A stretch of 64,000 bases of DNA, taken from Streptomyces sp. NRRL F-5122. Lineage in GTDB: Bacteria > Actinomycetota > Actinomycetes > Streptomycetales > Streptomycetaceae. The stretch covers positions 62,001 through 126,000 of the forward strand of contig NZ_LMWH01000001.1 of assembly GCF_001507435.1 (NCBI RefSeq). Reading direction: 5' to 3'. The notes under the pieces were generated by a model, which had not been told where the DNA came from, made no database searches, and was given only the letters and a program-made list of their open reading frames with translations. Each line of letters opens with the position of its first letter. Within the stretch, counting starts at the first letter, position 1. Positions 45,812 to 58,991 of the stretch are shown here, in pieces. A program made the position numbers and the translations under genes.

Positions 45812-47035
45812 TCAGGCCAGGCGCGGGACCACAAGATCCCACACGGTGTCGGCCAGTGCTTCCTTCGGTCCGTACGGCACCGGGGTCTCACTGCCGTCGG
45901 CACCCAGCACGACCGCCTCGTTCTCCTCGGAGCCGAAGGTCCTGCGCTCCCCGACCTCGTTCACGACGAGCAGGTCGCAGCCCTTGCGCTCCAGCTTCCT
46001 GCGGCCGTTCGCCAGCACGTCGTCCGTCTCCGCGGCGAAGCCGACGACCACCTGCCCGGGACGGGCGCGGTCGGCCGAGATCTCCGCGAGGATGTCGGGA
46101 TTCCTGACCAGGACGACCGGCTCCGGCTCCTGGTCGTCCTTCTTCTTGATCTTTCCCGAGGCGTAGGTCGCCGGGCGGAAGTCGGCGACCGCCGCCGCCA
46201 TCACCACGGCATCCGCGTCCCCGGCCGCCTTCAGCACCGCCTCGCGCAGCTGCACCGCCGTGCCGACCTCCACGACGTCGACCCCGGCCGGGTCGGGCAG
46301 GCCCGTGTTGGCCGCGACGAGGGTGACACGGGCGCCCCGGGCCGCGGCCGTACGGGCCAGGGCGTAGCCCTGCTTGCCCGAGGAGCGGTTGCCGAGGAAA
46401 CGGACCGGGTCGAGGGGCTCACGGGTGCCGCCCGCGCTGACCACGACATGGCGCCCCGCGAGGTCGGGCTTCGCCACGCCCCGGGCCAGCACCCGGCGGC
46501 ACGCCTCGAAGATCTCGACGGGGTCGGGCAGCCGGCCCTTGCCCGTGTCGACGCCGGTCAGCCGGCCGACGGCGGGCTCGAGCACGACGGTGCCGCGGCG
46601 CCGCAGTGTCGCCACGTTCTCCTGGGTGGCCGGGTGCTCCCACATCTCCGTGTGCATCGCCGGCGCGAAGACGACCGGACAGCGCGCGGTCAGGAGCGTG
46701 TTGGTCAGCAGGTCGTCCGCCAGGCCGTGGGCCGCCTTGGCCAGCACGTCCGCCGTCGCCGGGGCCACCACGACCAGGTCGGCGTGCTGGCCGATGCGGA
46801 CGTGCGGGACCTCGTGCACATCGTCCCAGACCTCGGTCGCCACGGGGTTGCCGGACAGCGCGGACCAGGTGGTGGCTCCGACGAAGTGCAGCGCCGAGGC
46901 GGTCGGCACCACTCGGACGTCATGTCCCGACTCGGTGAATCTGCGCAGCAGCTCGCACGCCTTGTACGCGGCGATGCCGCCGCTGACTCCCAGAACGACC
47001 TTCGGCTTGCCCACCGGGCCTCCCGCGCTCGACAT
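45812..47035 (-). CDS. coaBC: Phosphopantothenoylcysteine decarboxylase / synthetase
   Basis: A bifunctional coenzyme A enzyme of 407 residues. The N-terminal flavoprotein CoaC (about 1-185) has [18 protein letters not shown], the active-site histidine in [10 protein letters not shown] and the PAMHxxM pattern. The C-terminal CoaB (about 190-400) has [19 protein letters not shown] and [11 protein letters not shown], binds CTP and joins cysteine to phosphopantothenate. ATG 47035 was chosen as the family start. It lies downstream of rpoZ behind a terminator hairpin. Confidence 0.95.
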   Translation of the reverse strand: MSSAGGPVGKPKVVLGVSGGIAAYKACELLRRFTESGHDVRVVPTASALHFVGATTWSALSGNPVATEVWDDVHEVPHVRIGQHADLVVVAPATADVLAKAAHGLADDLLTNTLLTARCPVVFAPAMHTEMWEHPATQENVATLRRRGTVVLEPAVGRLTGVDTGKGRLPDPVEIFEACRRVLARGVAKPDLAGRHVVVSAGGTREPLDPVRFLGNRSSGKQGYALARTAAARGARVTLVAANTGLPDPAGVDVVEVGTAVQLREAVLKAAGDADAVVMAAAVADFRPATYASGKIKKKDDQEPEPVVLVRNPDILAEISADRARPGQVVVGFAAETDDVLANGRRKLERKGCDLLVVNEVGERRTFGSEENEAVVLGADGSETPVPYGPKEALADTVWDLVVPRLA

Positions 47036-47076
47036 CCGTACGCCGCGACTCACGGGCGTACGCCATCCATGACACA

Positions 47077-47111
47077 CCACAGGCCCGGCAGCACTGCTGT
47101 CGGGCCTGTGG
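47077..47111 (-). terminator. Terminator after rpoZ
   Basis: Arms CCACAGGCCCGGCAGCA and TGCTGTCGGGCCTGTGG give a 17-bp stem with one G-U pair, 52 bp downstream of the rpoZ stop and 41 bp before the coaBC start. Confidence 0.75.
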
Positions 47112-47162
47112 AAAGAACTGCTGTGGTCCGCCGATGACTACCGCCGGACGTACTGCGCCGAC

Positions 47163-47435
47163 TTACTGCGCGGGGCCCTCGATGGCCTCGGAGGTCAGCA
47201 GACCCGCGTTGATCTCGCGCAGGGCGATCGAGAGCGGCTTCTCGTGGACATGGGTGTCGACGAGGGGACCGACGTACTCGAGGAGGCCCTCGCCGAGCTG
47301 CGAGTAGTACGCGTTGATCTGGCGGGCACGCTTGGCCGCGTAGATCACGAGGCTGTACTTCGAGTCCGTGGCCTCGAGGAGCTCGTCGATCGGCGGGTTG
47401 ATGATGCCCTCGGGCGCGGTGATGGAAGAGGACAC
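47163..47435 (-). CDS. rpoZ: RNA polymerase omega subunit
   Basis: RpoZ (90 residues) stabilises the beta-prime subunit in core RNA polymerase; in Streptomyces its loss affects development and antibiotic synthesis. The core motif [17 protein letters not shown] at about 28-44 and the downstream [10 protein letters not shown] are clear. It starts at GTG 47435. It is 51 bp downstream of gmk, the conserved gmk-rpoZ pair. Confidence 0.96.
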   Translation of the reverse strand: MSSSITAPEGIINPPIDELLEATDSKYSLVIYAAKRARQINAYYSQLGEGLLEYVGPLVDTHVHEKPLSIALREINAGLLTSEAIEGPAQ

Positions 47436-47486
47436 GCTCTACCTTCCGAAAGATGGGAAAGATCAGACCTGATCACACAACCCTGA

Positions 47487-48044
47487 TCACACAACGTTCA
47501 TCAAGGCTAGCAGCTCGCGCGCCACATCCTCGACCGAGGTGTTGACCAGGGTGATGTCGAACTCGGGCTCGGCCGCCAGTTCGATCTTGGCCGCCTCCAG
47601 GCGGCGCTCGATCACGTCAGGCGACTCGGTGCCCCGTCCGGTGAGTCTGCGCACGAGCTCCTCCCAGGAGGGGGGAGCCAGGAACACGAGCTGGGCCTCG
47701 GACATGGACTCACGGACCTGCCGGGCGCCCTGGAGGTCGATCTCCAGCAGCACCGGCACGCCGGACTCCAGGTGCTCCAGCACGGCCGCACGGGGCGTGC
47801 CGTAGCGGTTGCCCGCGAACTCGGCCCACTCCAGCAGCTCACCGTTGGCGATCAGCTTGTCCATCTCGTCGTCGGTGACGAAGAAGTAGTGGACCCCGTG
47901 CCGCTCCCCGGGTCGGGGCCTGCGGGTCGTCGCCGACACCGAGAGCCAGACCTCGGGGTGTTCCTTGCGCATATGAGCGACGACCGTGCTCTTCCCCACC
48001 CCGGAGGGGCCGGAGAGCACGGTCAGCCGCGGACGTTCACTCAT
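47487..48044 (-). CDS. gmk: Guanylate kinase
   Basis: Gmk phosphorylates GMP to GDP. The 185-residue enzyme has the P-loop [11 protein letters not shown] (about 10-20), the GMP-binding [19 protein letters not shown] and [16 protein letters not shown] 48044 is the family start; the upstream gene mihF ends 37 bp before it. The neighbourhood mihF-gmk-rpoZ is conserved in Actinobacteria. Confidence 0.96.
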   Translation of the reverse strand: MSERPRLTVLSGPSGVGKSTVVAHMRKEHPEVWLSVSATTRRPRPGERHGVHYFFVTDDEMDKLIANGELLEWAEFAGNRYGTPRAAVLEHLESGVPVLLEIDLQGARQVRESMSEAQLVFLAPPSWEELVRRLTGRGTESPDVIERRLEAAKIELAAEPEFDITLVNTSVEDVARELLALMNVV

Positions 48045-48081
48045 GCAGCGATTATTCCAGCAATCCCGGAGTGTCCCGGAC

Positions 48082-48405
48082 TCAGCTGGTGGCGCCGCCG
48101 AACTCGCGCTCCAGGGAGGCGATCTGGTTGGAGCCGAGGCCTCGCACACGACGGCTCTCGGAGATCCCCAGTCGCTCCATGATCTGCTTGGCGCGGACCT
48201 TGCCCACGCCGGGCAGCGACTCGAGGAGGGCGGAGACCTTCATCTTGCCGATGACGTCGTTCTCCTGGCCCTGCTTGATGACCTCGTGCAGAGAGGCGCC
48301 GGAGTGCTTGAGTCGATTCTTGACCTCGGCCCGCTCCCGGCGAGCCGCGGCGGCCTTTTCGAGCGCGGCTGCGCGCTGTTCAGGGGTAAGGGGCGGAAGA
48401 GCCAC
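48082..48405 (-). CDS. mihF: Actinobacterial integration host factor (sIHF/mIHF)
   Basis: The 107-residue nucleoid-associated protein unrelated to HU/IHF of E. coli has a long N-terminal helix ([20 protein letters not shown]) followed by a helix-two-turn-helix DNA-binding domain with [20 protein letters not shown]. In S. coelicolor the orthologue affects nucleoid compaction, septation and antibiotic output. The GTG at 48405 gives the family N-terminus [10 protein letters not shown]. It lies between pyrF and gmk. Confidence 0.94.
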   Translation of the reverse strand: MALPPLTPEQRAAALEKAAAARRERAEVKNRLKHSGASLHEVIKQGQENDVIGKMKVSALLESLPGVGKVRAKQIMERLGISESRRVRGLGSNQIASLEREFGGATS

Positions 48406-48517
48406 GCCTACGTCACCTCGGATGTCGAACTGTCGGATACGGACCGGTGAGGAACCTAGTCGCCCCACACCTGACGAGCCACGAGCAACACGCTTGCCCG
48501 TTCACTCTCGTCGGAGA

Positions 48518-48598
48518 CTAGCGGTCAAGTGCGCCGGAGTCAGCGAGAACAGCGGAAAAGTCCTGGTCAGCCTCCATCGAGCCCGACTTTTCGGACAT
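48518..48598 (-). other. Candidate 26-codon small ORF upstream of mihF
   Basis: An ATG at 48598 opens 26 codons ending in TAG at 48518. The product MSEKSGSMEADQDFSAVLAD... is acidic and free of the Arg/Pro noise of shadow frames. The Shine-Dalgarno is weak (GGGG, 4 nt). It lies in the 277-bp gap between pyrF and mihF, and its 3' end overlaps a possible mihF -35 box (TTGACC). Confidence 0.3.
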
Positions 48599-48682
48599 AT
48601 TGCCCCGGATTTGAGGATGTATTCAGACTCAAGCCCGCCTCGAGGAGGTCGCCGGAGGACTCATCCGGCGGCTGCACGGGGT

Positions 48683-49585
48683 TCAGACGGCCGTCACCGC
48701 GGCCCTGATCTCCTCCGCGTAGCGTTCCGCGGCGTCACGCAGCGCGACGACGTCGGGACCGTACCGCAGCACTCCCCGGCTCACGTTCGGGACGACATGG
48801 CGCACCGCGGTCCCGAAGACCCTGGGGAGATCTGCCGCGGTGGCCCCCTGGGCGCCGATGCCCGGCGCGAGGAGGGGCCCGTTGATGTCCAGGTCGTACG
48901 AGGACAGATCGCCGAGCGTCGCCCCCACGACCGCGCCGAAGGAGCCGAGGGGCTCCTCCCCCGCGTTCTCGGCTGCGAGGTGGGCGAGCATCGTCGCCGC
49001 CACGTTCCGGCCGCCGGGCCGCACCGCGTGCTGCACCTCGGCCCCCTCGGGATTGGACGTCAGCGCGAGCACGAAGAGCCCGGCTCCGCTCTCGCGCGCC
49101 AGGTCCACGGCCGGCTTCAGCGACCCGTACCCCAGGTAGGGCGAGACCGTGAGCGCGTCGGAGAACAGCGGGGCGTCCTTCCTGAGGAACGACTCGGCGT
49201 AGGCGGCCATGGTGGAGCCGATGTCGCCGCGCTTGGCGTCCATGACCACCAGGGCCCCGGCCGCCCGGGCCTCCTCGACCGTCTTCTCCAGGACGGCGAC
49301 ACCCCGCGAGCCGAAGCGCTCGAAGAAGGCGCTCTGCGGCTTGAGAACGGCGATCCGGTCGGCCGTCGCCTCCACGACGGTCCGGCTGAACCGCTCGAGA
49401 CCGGCGACGTCGTCGTTCAGACCCCACTCGGCGAGCAGCGCGGCGTGCGGGTCGATCCCCACGCACAGCGGGCCGCGTTCGTCCATGGCACGGCGCAGAC
49501 GGGCGCCGAAGGGCTCTCCGGAGAGCCGCTGCGGCCCGGAGGGCTCCGTCGAGGAGTCGTGGCCGGGTGTCGGGTGGACGGTCAT
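48683..49585 (-). CDS. pyrF: Orotidine 5'-phosphate decarboxylase
   Basis: PyrF converts OMP to UMP, the last step of pyrimidine synthesis. The 300-residue enzyme is the long actinobacterial type (type 2): GPLCVGIDPH near residue 39, catalytic VMDAKRGDIGSTMAAYAE near 112-130 and LAPGIGAQGATAADLP. The ATG overlaps the pyrD stop by 4 nt (49582-49585), so the two are coupled. Confidence 0.96.
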   Translation of the reverse strand: MTVHPTPGHDSSTEPSGPQRLSGEPFGARLRRAMDERGPLCVGIDPHAALLAEWGLNDDVAGLERFSRTVVEATADRIAVLKPQSAFFERFGSRGVAVLEKTVEEARAAGALVVMDAKRGDIGSTMAAYAESFLRKDAPLFSDALTVSPYLGYGSLKPAVDLARESGAGLFVLALTSNPEGAEVQHAVRPGGRNVAATMLAHLAAENAGEEPLGSFGAVVGATLGDLSSYDLDINGPLLAPGIGAQGATAADLPRVFGTAVRHVVPNVSRGVLRYGPDVVALRDAAERYAEEIRAAVTAV

Positions 49586-50688
49586 ACGGGCTTCCTCACG
49601 TCGGCGCCGACCGCGTCGGCGAGGGTGGCGTAGGGGCTGGTGCGCAGCCGTGCGGCGAGCCCCTTGTGGATGGCGCGCCCCCAGAAGGGCCCCTCGTAGA
49701 CGAAGGCGCTGTAACCCTGCACCAGGGTGGCGCCGGCCAGGATGCGCTGCCAGGCGTCCTCCGCGTCCTGGATGCCGCCCACGCCCACCAGGACGATGCG
49801 GTCCCCCACCCGTGCGTACAGGCGGCGCAGCACCTCCAGGGAGCGTGCCCGCAGCGGGGCGCCGGACAGCCCGCCCGCCTCCTTCACCAGGGCCGGCTCG
49901 GACGCCAGGCCGAGCCCCTCACGGGCGATGGTGGTGTTCGTGGCGATGATCCCGTCGAGGCCGAGTTCCACGGCGAGGTCGGCGACCGCGTCGACGTCCT
50001 CGTCGGCGAGATCCGGGGCGATCTTCACCAGCAGAGGCACGCGGCGGCCGGGCACCGTACGGTCGGCGGCCTCGCGGACGGCGGTCAGCAGCGGGCGCAG
50101 GGCCTCGGTCGATTGGAGGTTGCGCAGTCCGGGGGTGTTCGGGGAGGAGACGTTGACCACCAGATAGTCGGCGTGGGCGGCGAGCCGCTCGGTCGACTTC
50201 ACGTAGTCCTCGGCGGCTTCGGCCTCCGGAACGACCTTGGTCTTGCCGATGTTGACGCCCACCACCGTCCTGAACACGGGGGTGCGCGTGGCCAGGCGCC
50301 GGGCGACCGCCAGCGAGCCGTCGTTGTTGAAGCCCATGCGGTTGATCAGCGCCCGGTCCGGGACGAGGCGGAACAGCCGCTTCTTCGGGTTGCCCGGCTG
50401 CGGCTCCCCGGTGACCGTGCCGATCTCGACGTGGTCGAAGCCCAGCATCGACATCCCGTCGATCGCGACCGCGTTCTTGTCGAAGCCGGCGGCCAGCCCG
50501 AACGGGCCGTGCATCCGCAGCCCGAATGCCTCGGTGCGCAGCTCCTTGTGGCGGGGCGCCAGCACGGCGGCGACGAACGTGCGCAGCACGGGCACCCGGA
50601 CGGCCAGACGGATCCAGCGGAAGGCCAGGTGGTGGGCGCGCTCCGGGTCCATCCGCTGGAAGACGAGTCGGAAGAACAGCTTGTACAT
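49582..50688 (-). CDS. pyrD: Dihydroorotate dehydrogenase (quinone), class 2
   Basis: PyrD oxidises dihydroorotate to orotate and passes electrons to the membrane quinone pool. At 368 residues it carries the N-terminal membrane-association helix of class 2 enzymes (LFFRLVFQRMDPERAHH) and the FMN/active-site blocks GLAAGFDKNA, NRMGFNNDG and VVNVSSPNTPGLR with the catalytic serine. It lies behind carB, separated by a 13-bp hairpin. Confidence 0.96.
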   Translation of the reverse strand: MYKLFFRLVFQRMDPERAHHLAFRWIRLAVRVPVLRTFVAAVLAPRHKELRTEAFGLRMHGPFGLAAGFDKNAVAIDGMSMLGFDHVEIGTVTGEPQPGNPKKRLFRLVPDRALINRMGFNNDGSLAVARRLATRTPVFRTVVGVNIGKTKVVPEAEAAEDYVKSTERLAAHADYLVVNVSSPNTPGLRNLQSTEALRPLLTAVREAADRTVPGRRVPLLVKIAPDLADEDVDAVADLAVELGLDGIIATNTTIAREGLGLASEPALVKEAGGLSGAPLRARSLEVLRRLYARVGDRIVLVGVGGIQDAEDAWQRILAGATLVQGYSAFVYEGPFWGRAIHKGLAARLRTSPYATLADAVGADVRKPV

Positions 50689-50707
50689 CTCTCAGTGTCC
50701 TCGTGAA

Positions 50708-50737
50708 GAGGGGGACACCGTTTCCGGTGTCCCCCTC
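50708..50737 (-). terminator. Hairpin between carB and pyrD
   Basis: GAGGGGGACACCG/CGGTGTCCCCCTC, a perfect 13-bp stem with a 4-nt loop, starts 6 bp after the carB stop and ends 20 bp before the pyrD start. It splits the pyrimidine genes into two units, at least in part. Confidence 0.75.
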
Positions 50738-50743
50738 GGGCTG

Positions 50744-54044
<3,301 letters not shown>

Positions 54045-54052
<8 letters not shown>

Positions 54053-55187
54053 GCTGGCCCTCCATCAGGGAAACGAAGCGGTCGAACAGGTAGGCGGCGT
54101 CGTGGGGGCCCGCTGCCGCTTCGGGGTGGTACTGGACGCTGAAGGCCGGCCGGTCGAGCAGTTGGAGGCCCTCGACCACGTTGTCGTTGAGGCAGACGTG
54201 GGAGACCTCGGCGCGGCCGTAGGGAGTGTCGGACACCTGGTCGAGCGGGGCGTCGACGGCGAAGCCGTGGTTGTGCGCGGTGACCTCGACCTTGCCGGTC
54301 GTACGGTCCTGCACCGGCTGGTTGATGCCGCGGTGGCCGTACTTCAGCTTGTACGTGCCGAACCCGAGCGCCCGGCCCAGGATCTGGTTGCCGAAGCAGA
54401 TGCCGAACAGGGGCGTTCCGCGCTCCAGTACCGCCTGCATGACGGCGACCGGACGGTCGGCGGTGGCCGGGTCGCCCGGGCCGTTGGAGAAGAACACGCC
54501 GTCCGGGTTCACGGCGTACACGTCCTCGACGGTGGCCGTCGCGGGCAGCACGTGCACCTCGATGCCGCGCTCGGCCATGCGGCTGGGGGTCATGCCCTTG
54601 ATGCCGAGGTCCACCGCGGCGACGGTGAACTTCTTCTCGCCGATCGCGGGCACCACGTAGGGCTCGGTGGTGGCGACCTCCGCGGCGAGGTCCGCGCCCT
54701 TCATCTCCGGGGCCTGACGCACCTCGGCGAGCATCGTGCCTTCGTCGGGCAGCGCGTTGCCGGAGAAGATGCCGACGCGCATGGCGCCGCGCTCGCGCAG
54801 GTGGCGGGTCAGCGCCCGGGTGTCGATGCCGCAGATGCCGACGACGCCCTGGTGGCGCAGCTCCTCGTCCAGCGAGCGCTTGGCGCGCCAGTTGGAGGGC
54901 ACGCGCGCGGGGTCGCGCACGACGTAGCCCGCGACCCAGATCCGCTTGGACTCGGGGTCCTCGTCGTTGACGCCGGTGTTGCCGACGTGGGGGGCGGTCA
55001 TCACGACGACCTGGCGGTGGTACGACGGGTCGGTGAGGGTCTCCTGGTAACCGGTCATGCCGGTGGAGAACACGGCTTCGCCGAAGGTCACCCCCACGGC
55101 CCCGTAGGCGCGGCCGCGGAACATCCGGCCGTCCTCCAGGACGAGTACGGCGGGAACCTTGGAGGCTTCCCTGGTGGAGGTCGTCAT
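54045..55187 (-). CDS. carA: Carbamoyl-phosphate synthase, small subunit
   Basis: CarA is the glutaminase subunit that feeds ammonia to CarB. The 380-residue protein has an N-terminal CPSase domain ([30 protein letters not shown]) and a C-terminal class I amidotransferase with the nucleophile in [15 protein letters not shown] and the H/E pair in SVQYHPEA. The ATG at 55187 overlaps the upstream membrane-protein stop (ATGA), and the 3' end overlaps carB. Confidence 0.97.
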
Positions 55188-55744
55188 CGTGCGCCTTCCG
55201 TCTTGTTGATCATCTGGTTCAGGGTCTCGACCCAGTCGTTGTGCTCGGCCGCGTGGTCGGAGCGGAACCCGGAGTCGATCAGCCTGTCGCCGAGCTCCCA
55301 GGTCACCACCAGCAGTCCGCCCTCGGTGAGCACCTTGCCCGCGATTCCCTTGTCGAGGCGGGCACCGCGCAGCCGGTCGGCGGGGACGAAGAAGTCGCTC
55401 GCCCCGGGGCGGACCACGTCCAGACCCGCGTCGGTCAGCGTGAGCTCGACCCGGCTGCGGGTGCCGAGGCCGTGGGCCACGATGCGGTCCAGCCACTGCC
55501 CCGCGGTGGTGGAGCCGTGGTAACGGCCGCTCATGCCCAGTCTCGCCGGACCCGGCTCCGCGGGCGCGGTGAACGGCTCGGGCAGGCCGCCCTGGAGGGT
55601 GCCGCGCCACTTCCAGCCTTCGCGCATCAGCCAGTAGACGAGCGCGATGAACAGGGCGAGCCCCACCAGCCAGCCGATGCGCGCGGCCCAGTCGGTCACT
55701 TCCGCCGATTGCTTCTCTGCGGCGAGCAGGATTTCAGGTGTCAC
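55184..55744 (-). CDS. Membrane-anchored PH-like protein in the pyr operon
   Basis: The 186-residue protein has one transmembrane helix near residues 25-43 ([18 protein letters not shown]) and a cytoplasmic domain of PH-like beta strands ([28 protein letters not shown] split into strands; [13 protein letters not shown]). It overlaps both neighbours by 4 nt (GTGA with pyrC, ATGA with carA), so it is made in step with pyrimidine enzymes. It is conserved at this place in Streptomyces. Function unknown; an anchoring or scaffolding role is only a guess. Confidence 0.8.
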   Translation of the reverse strand: MTPEILLAAEKQSAEVTDWAARIGWLVGLALFIALVYWLMREGWKWRGTLQGGLPEPFTAPAEPGPARLGMSGRYHGSTTAGQWLDRIVAHGLGTRSRVELTLTDAGLDVVRPGASDFFVPADRLRGARLDKGIAGKVLTEGGLLVVTWELGDRLIDSGFRSDHAAEHNDWVETLNQMINKTEGAR

Positions 55745-57027
55745 GCGAGCTTCCCGTCGACGAGCGTGGCCTTGCCCCGCAGCCATGTGTGCGTGACACG
55801 GCCCGGCAGCTCACGGCCCTCGTACGGGGTGTTGCGGCTGCGCGAGGCGAAGCCCGCGGGGTTCACGGGCCCACGGTATGCCGTGTCCACGAGCGTGAGG
55901 TTCGCGGGTTCACCCGCCGCGAGGGGGCGGCCGTGGCCGGTCGCCCGGCCGATCCTCGCGGGCTTGAAGGACATCCGGTCGGCGACGCCCGCCCAGTCGA
56001 GCAGGCCGGTGTCGACCATCGTCTCCTGGACGACGGACAGCGCGGTCTCCAGGCCGACCATGCCCATGGCGGCCGCGGCCCACTCGCAGTCCTTGTCCTC
56101 GTGCGGGTGCGGGGCGTGGTCGGTGGCGACGATGTCGATCGTGCCGTCGGCGAGCGCCTCGCGCAGGGCCGTGACGTCGCGCTCGGTGCGCAGCGGCGGG
56201 TTGACCTTGTAGACCGGGTTGTAGCTGCGCACCAGCTCATCGGTGAGGAGGAGGTGGTGCGGGGTGACCTCCGCCGTGACGTCGATGCCGCGGGACTTGG
56301 CCCAGCGGACGATCTCGACGGATCCGGCGGTCGACAGATGGCAGATGTGCACCCGGGAGCCGACATGCTCGGCGAGCAGGACGTCCCGCGCGATGATCGA
56401 TTCCTCGGCGACCGCCGGCCAGCCGCCGAGACCCAGTTCGGCGGAGACGACGCCCTCGTTCATCTGGGCGCCCTCGGTCAGCCGCGGCTCCTGGGCGTGC
56501 TGGGCGACCACACCGCCGAACGCCTTCACGTACTCCAGGGCGCGGCGCATGATGACGGCGTCGTCGACGCACTTGCCGTCGTCGGAGAAGACGGTGACAC
56601 CGGCCGCCGACTCGTGCATGGCCCCCAGTTCGGCGAGCTTCTGGCCCTCCAGCCCGACCGTGACGGCACCGACGGGCTGCACGTCGCAGTAGCCGTGCTC
56701 CCTGCCGAGCCGCCAGACCTGCTCGACGACGCCCGCGGTGTCGGCCACCGGGAAGGTGTTGGCCATGGCGAACACCGCCGTGTAGCCCCCGCTCGCGGCG
56801 GCCCGCGTACCGGTGAGGACGGTCTCGGAGTCCTCGCGGCCGGGCTCGCGCAGATGGGTGTGCAGGTCGACGAGGCCCGGGAGCAGCACCTTGCCTTCGG
56901 CATCCACCACCTCGGCGCCCTCGGCGCTCAGGCCGGTGCCCACGCCGGCGATCGTCTCGCCCTCGATCAGCACGTCCTGCGGCTCGCCGCCGAGCACTTT
57001 CGCACCACGGATCAGGATCTTGCTCAT
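55741..57027 (-). CDS. pyrC: Dihydroorotase
   Basis: PyrC cyclises carbamoyl-aspartate to dihydroorotate. The 428-residue type I enzyme shows the zinc site DLHTHLREPG (about 56-65), the carboxylated-lysine/His region around CVDDAVIMRRALEY and HICHLSTAGSVE, and ATDHAPHPHEDKD with the catalytic aspartate. It lies 5 nt behind pyrB and overlaps the next gene by 4 nt. Confidence 0.96.
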   Translation of the reverse strand: MSKILIRGAKVLGGEPQDVLIEGETIAGVGTGLSAEGAEVVDAEGKVLLPGLVDLHTHLREPGREDSETVLTGTRAAASGGYTAVFAMANTFPVADTAGVVEQVWRLGREHGYCDVQPVGAVTVGLEGQKLAELGAMHESAAGVTVFSDDGKCVDDAVIMRRALEYVKAFGGVVAQHAQEPRLTEGAQMNEGVVSAELGLGGWPAVAEESIIARDVLLAEHVGSRVHICHLSTAGSVEIVRWAKSRGIDVTAEVTPHHLLLTDELVRSYNPVYKVNPPLRTERDVTALREALADGTIDIVATDHAPHPHEDKDCEWAAAAMGMVGLETALSVVQETMVDTGLLDWAGVADRMSFKPARIGRATGHGRPLAAGEPANLTLVDTAYRGPVNPAGFASRSRNTPYEGRELPGRVTHTWLRGKATLVDGKLA

Positions 57028-57032
57028 CTGTC

Positions 57033-58064
<1,032 letters not shown>

Positions 58065-58152
58065 CTTTCAGGCTCCGTAAAAAAGTTCATTCGGGAGATT
58101 TTGGGCAGGCGGGCGCGCGCCGGAGCGCACTCGCGGGACGTACGCCGGAGTG

Positions 58153-58725
58153 CTAGCGCTGCGCGCCCGGGACGGTCTGCTTCACACCGAGCAGCACGGT
58201 GTCGCGACCGTCCTCCTCGGCGAGCTGGACCTTGACCGTCTCCCGCAGCGACGTGGGGAGGTTCTTGCCGACATAGTCGGCGCGGATCGGGAGTTCGCGG
58301 TGTCCGCGGTCGACGAGGACCGCGAGCTGGACCGCGCGCGGGCGCCCGATGTCGTTCAGTGCGTCGAGGGCGGCGCGGATGGTGCGGCCGGAGAAGAGCA
58401 CGTCGTCCACGAGGACGACGAGGCGGCCGTCGACGCCGTCACCGGGGATCTCGGTGCGGGCCAGCGCCCTCGGCGGCTGCATGCGCAGGTCGTCGCGGTA
58501 CATGGTGATGTCGAGGGAGCCGACCGGGATCCTGCGGCCGGTCACCTGCTCCAGCTTGTCGGCGAGCCGCCGGGCGAGGAAGACGCCCCGGGTCGGGATG
58601 CCGAGGAGCACCACGTCGTCGGCGCCCTTGGCGCGCTCGACGATCTCGTGGGCGATGCGGGTCAACACCCGCGCGATGTCGGGGCCTTCGAGAACGGGCC
58701 GGGCATCGGAATGCTGTGTGTCCAT
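58153..58725 (-). CDS. pyrR: PyrR, pyrimidine operon RNA-binding regulator / UPRTase
   Basis: PyrR binds pyr leader RNA in a UMP/UTP-dependent way and often keeps weak uracil phosphoribosyltransferase activity. The 190-residue protein has the PRTase core with the PRPP loop [18 protein letters not shown] near 109-126, the [13 protein letters not shown] region and basic RNA-binding residues near [12 protein letters not shown]. It is the first gene of the operon and is preceded by its own binding hairpin. Confidence 0.95.
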   Translation of the reverse strand: MDTQHSDARPVLEGPDIARVLTRIAHEIVERAKGADDVVLLGIPTRGVFLARRLADKLEQVTGRRIPVGSLDITMYRDDLRMQPPRALARTEIPGDGVDGRLVVLVDDVLFSGRTIRAALDALNDIGRPRAVQLAVLVDRGHRELPIRADYVGKNLPTSLRETVKVQLAEEDGRDTVLLGVKQTVPGAQR

Positions 58726-58735
58726 ACGAAACGGA

Positions 58736-58772
58736 CCTCCTTCTCCGCCTCACGGGACGGACCTTAAAGGAC
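58736..58772 (-). promoter_or_regulatory. PyrR-binding hairpin masking the pyrR ribosome-binding site
   Basis: In the transcript GUCCUU pairs with AAGGAG of the pyrR Shine-Dalgarno (AAGGAGG, 58742-58736, 10 nt before the ATG). The loop of that stem carries CCGUCCCGUGAGGCGG, which fits the PyrR-binding-loop consensus UCCNGNGAGGYU. This is the layout described for mycobacterial pyrR, where PyrR plus UMP represses translation rather than causing termination. Confidence 0.8.
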
Positions 58773-58901
58773 GTCGGAATTGCGCCATACACGTTACCAG
58801 CCTTCCGAAGGGGCGCCGATCACCCCCCTGGGTTCACGCGTCACCCGTTCGGCGGCATCGCAGACCGCCTACCACGGAAGGGTCGGTCCGGACCATTCGG
58901 C

Positions 58902-58944
58902 TTGACGGGGCAGAGTCACGCTGCGTAACCTCACAGTGAGTCAC
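58902..58944 (+). promoter_or_regulatory. bldD promoter with BldD boxes
   Basis: GTCACGCTGCGTAAC (58915-58929) fits the BldD consensus nTnACnC(A/T)GnGTnAn at every fixed position. CTCACAGTGAGTCAC (58930-58944) fits it with one mismatch. They overlap a promoter with -35 TTGACG (58902-58907) and -10 TAACCT (58926-58931), so BldD should repress its own gene. Confidence 0.85.
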
Positions 58945-58991
58945 CAGCCGCGCGGCCGAGCCGCACGTCGACACCGTGTCCGGGGAGCTAT

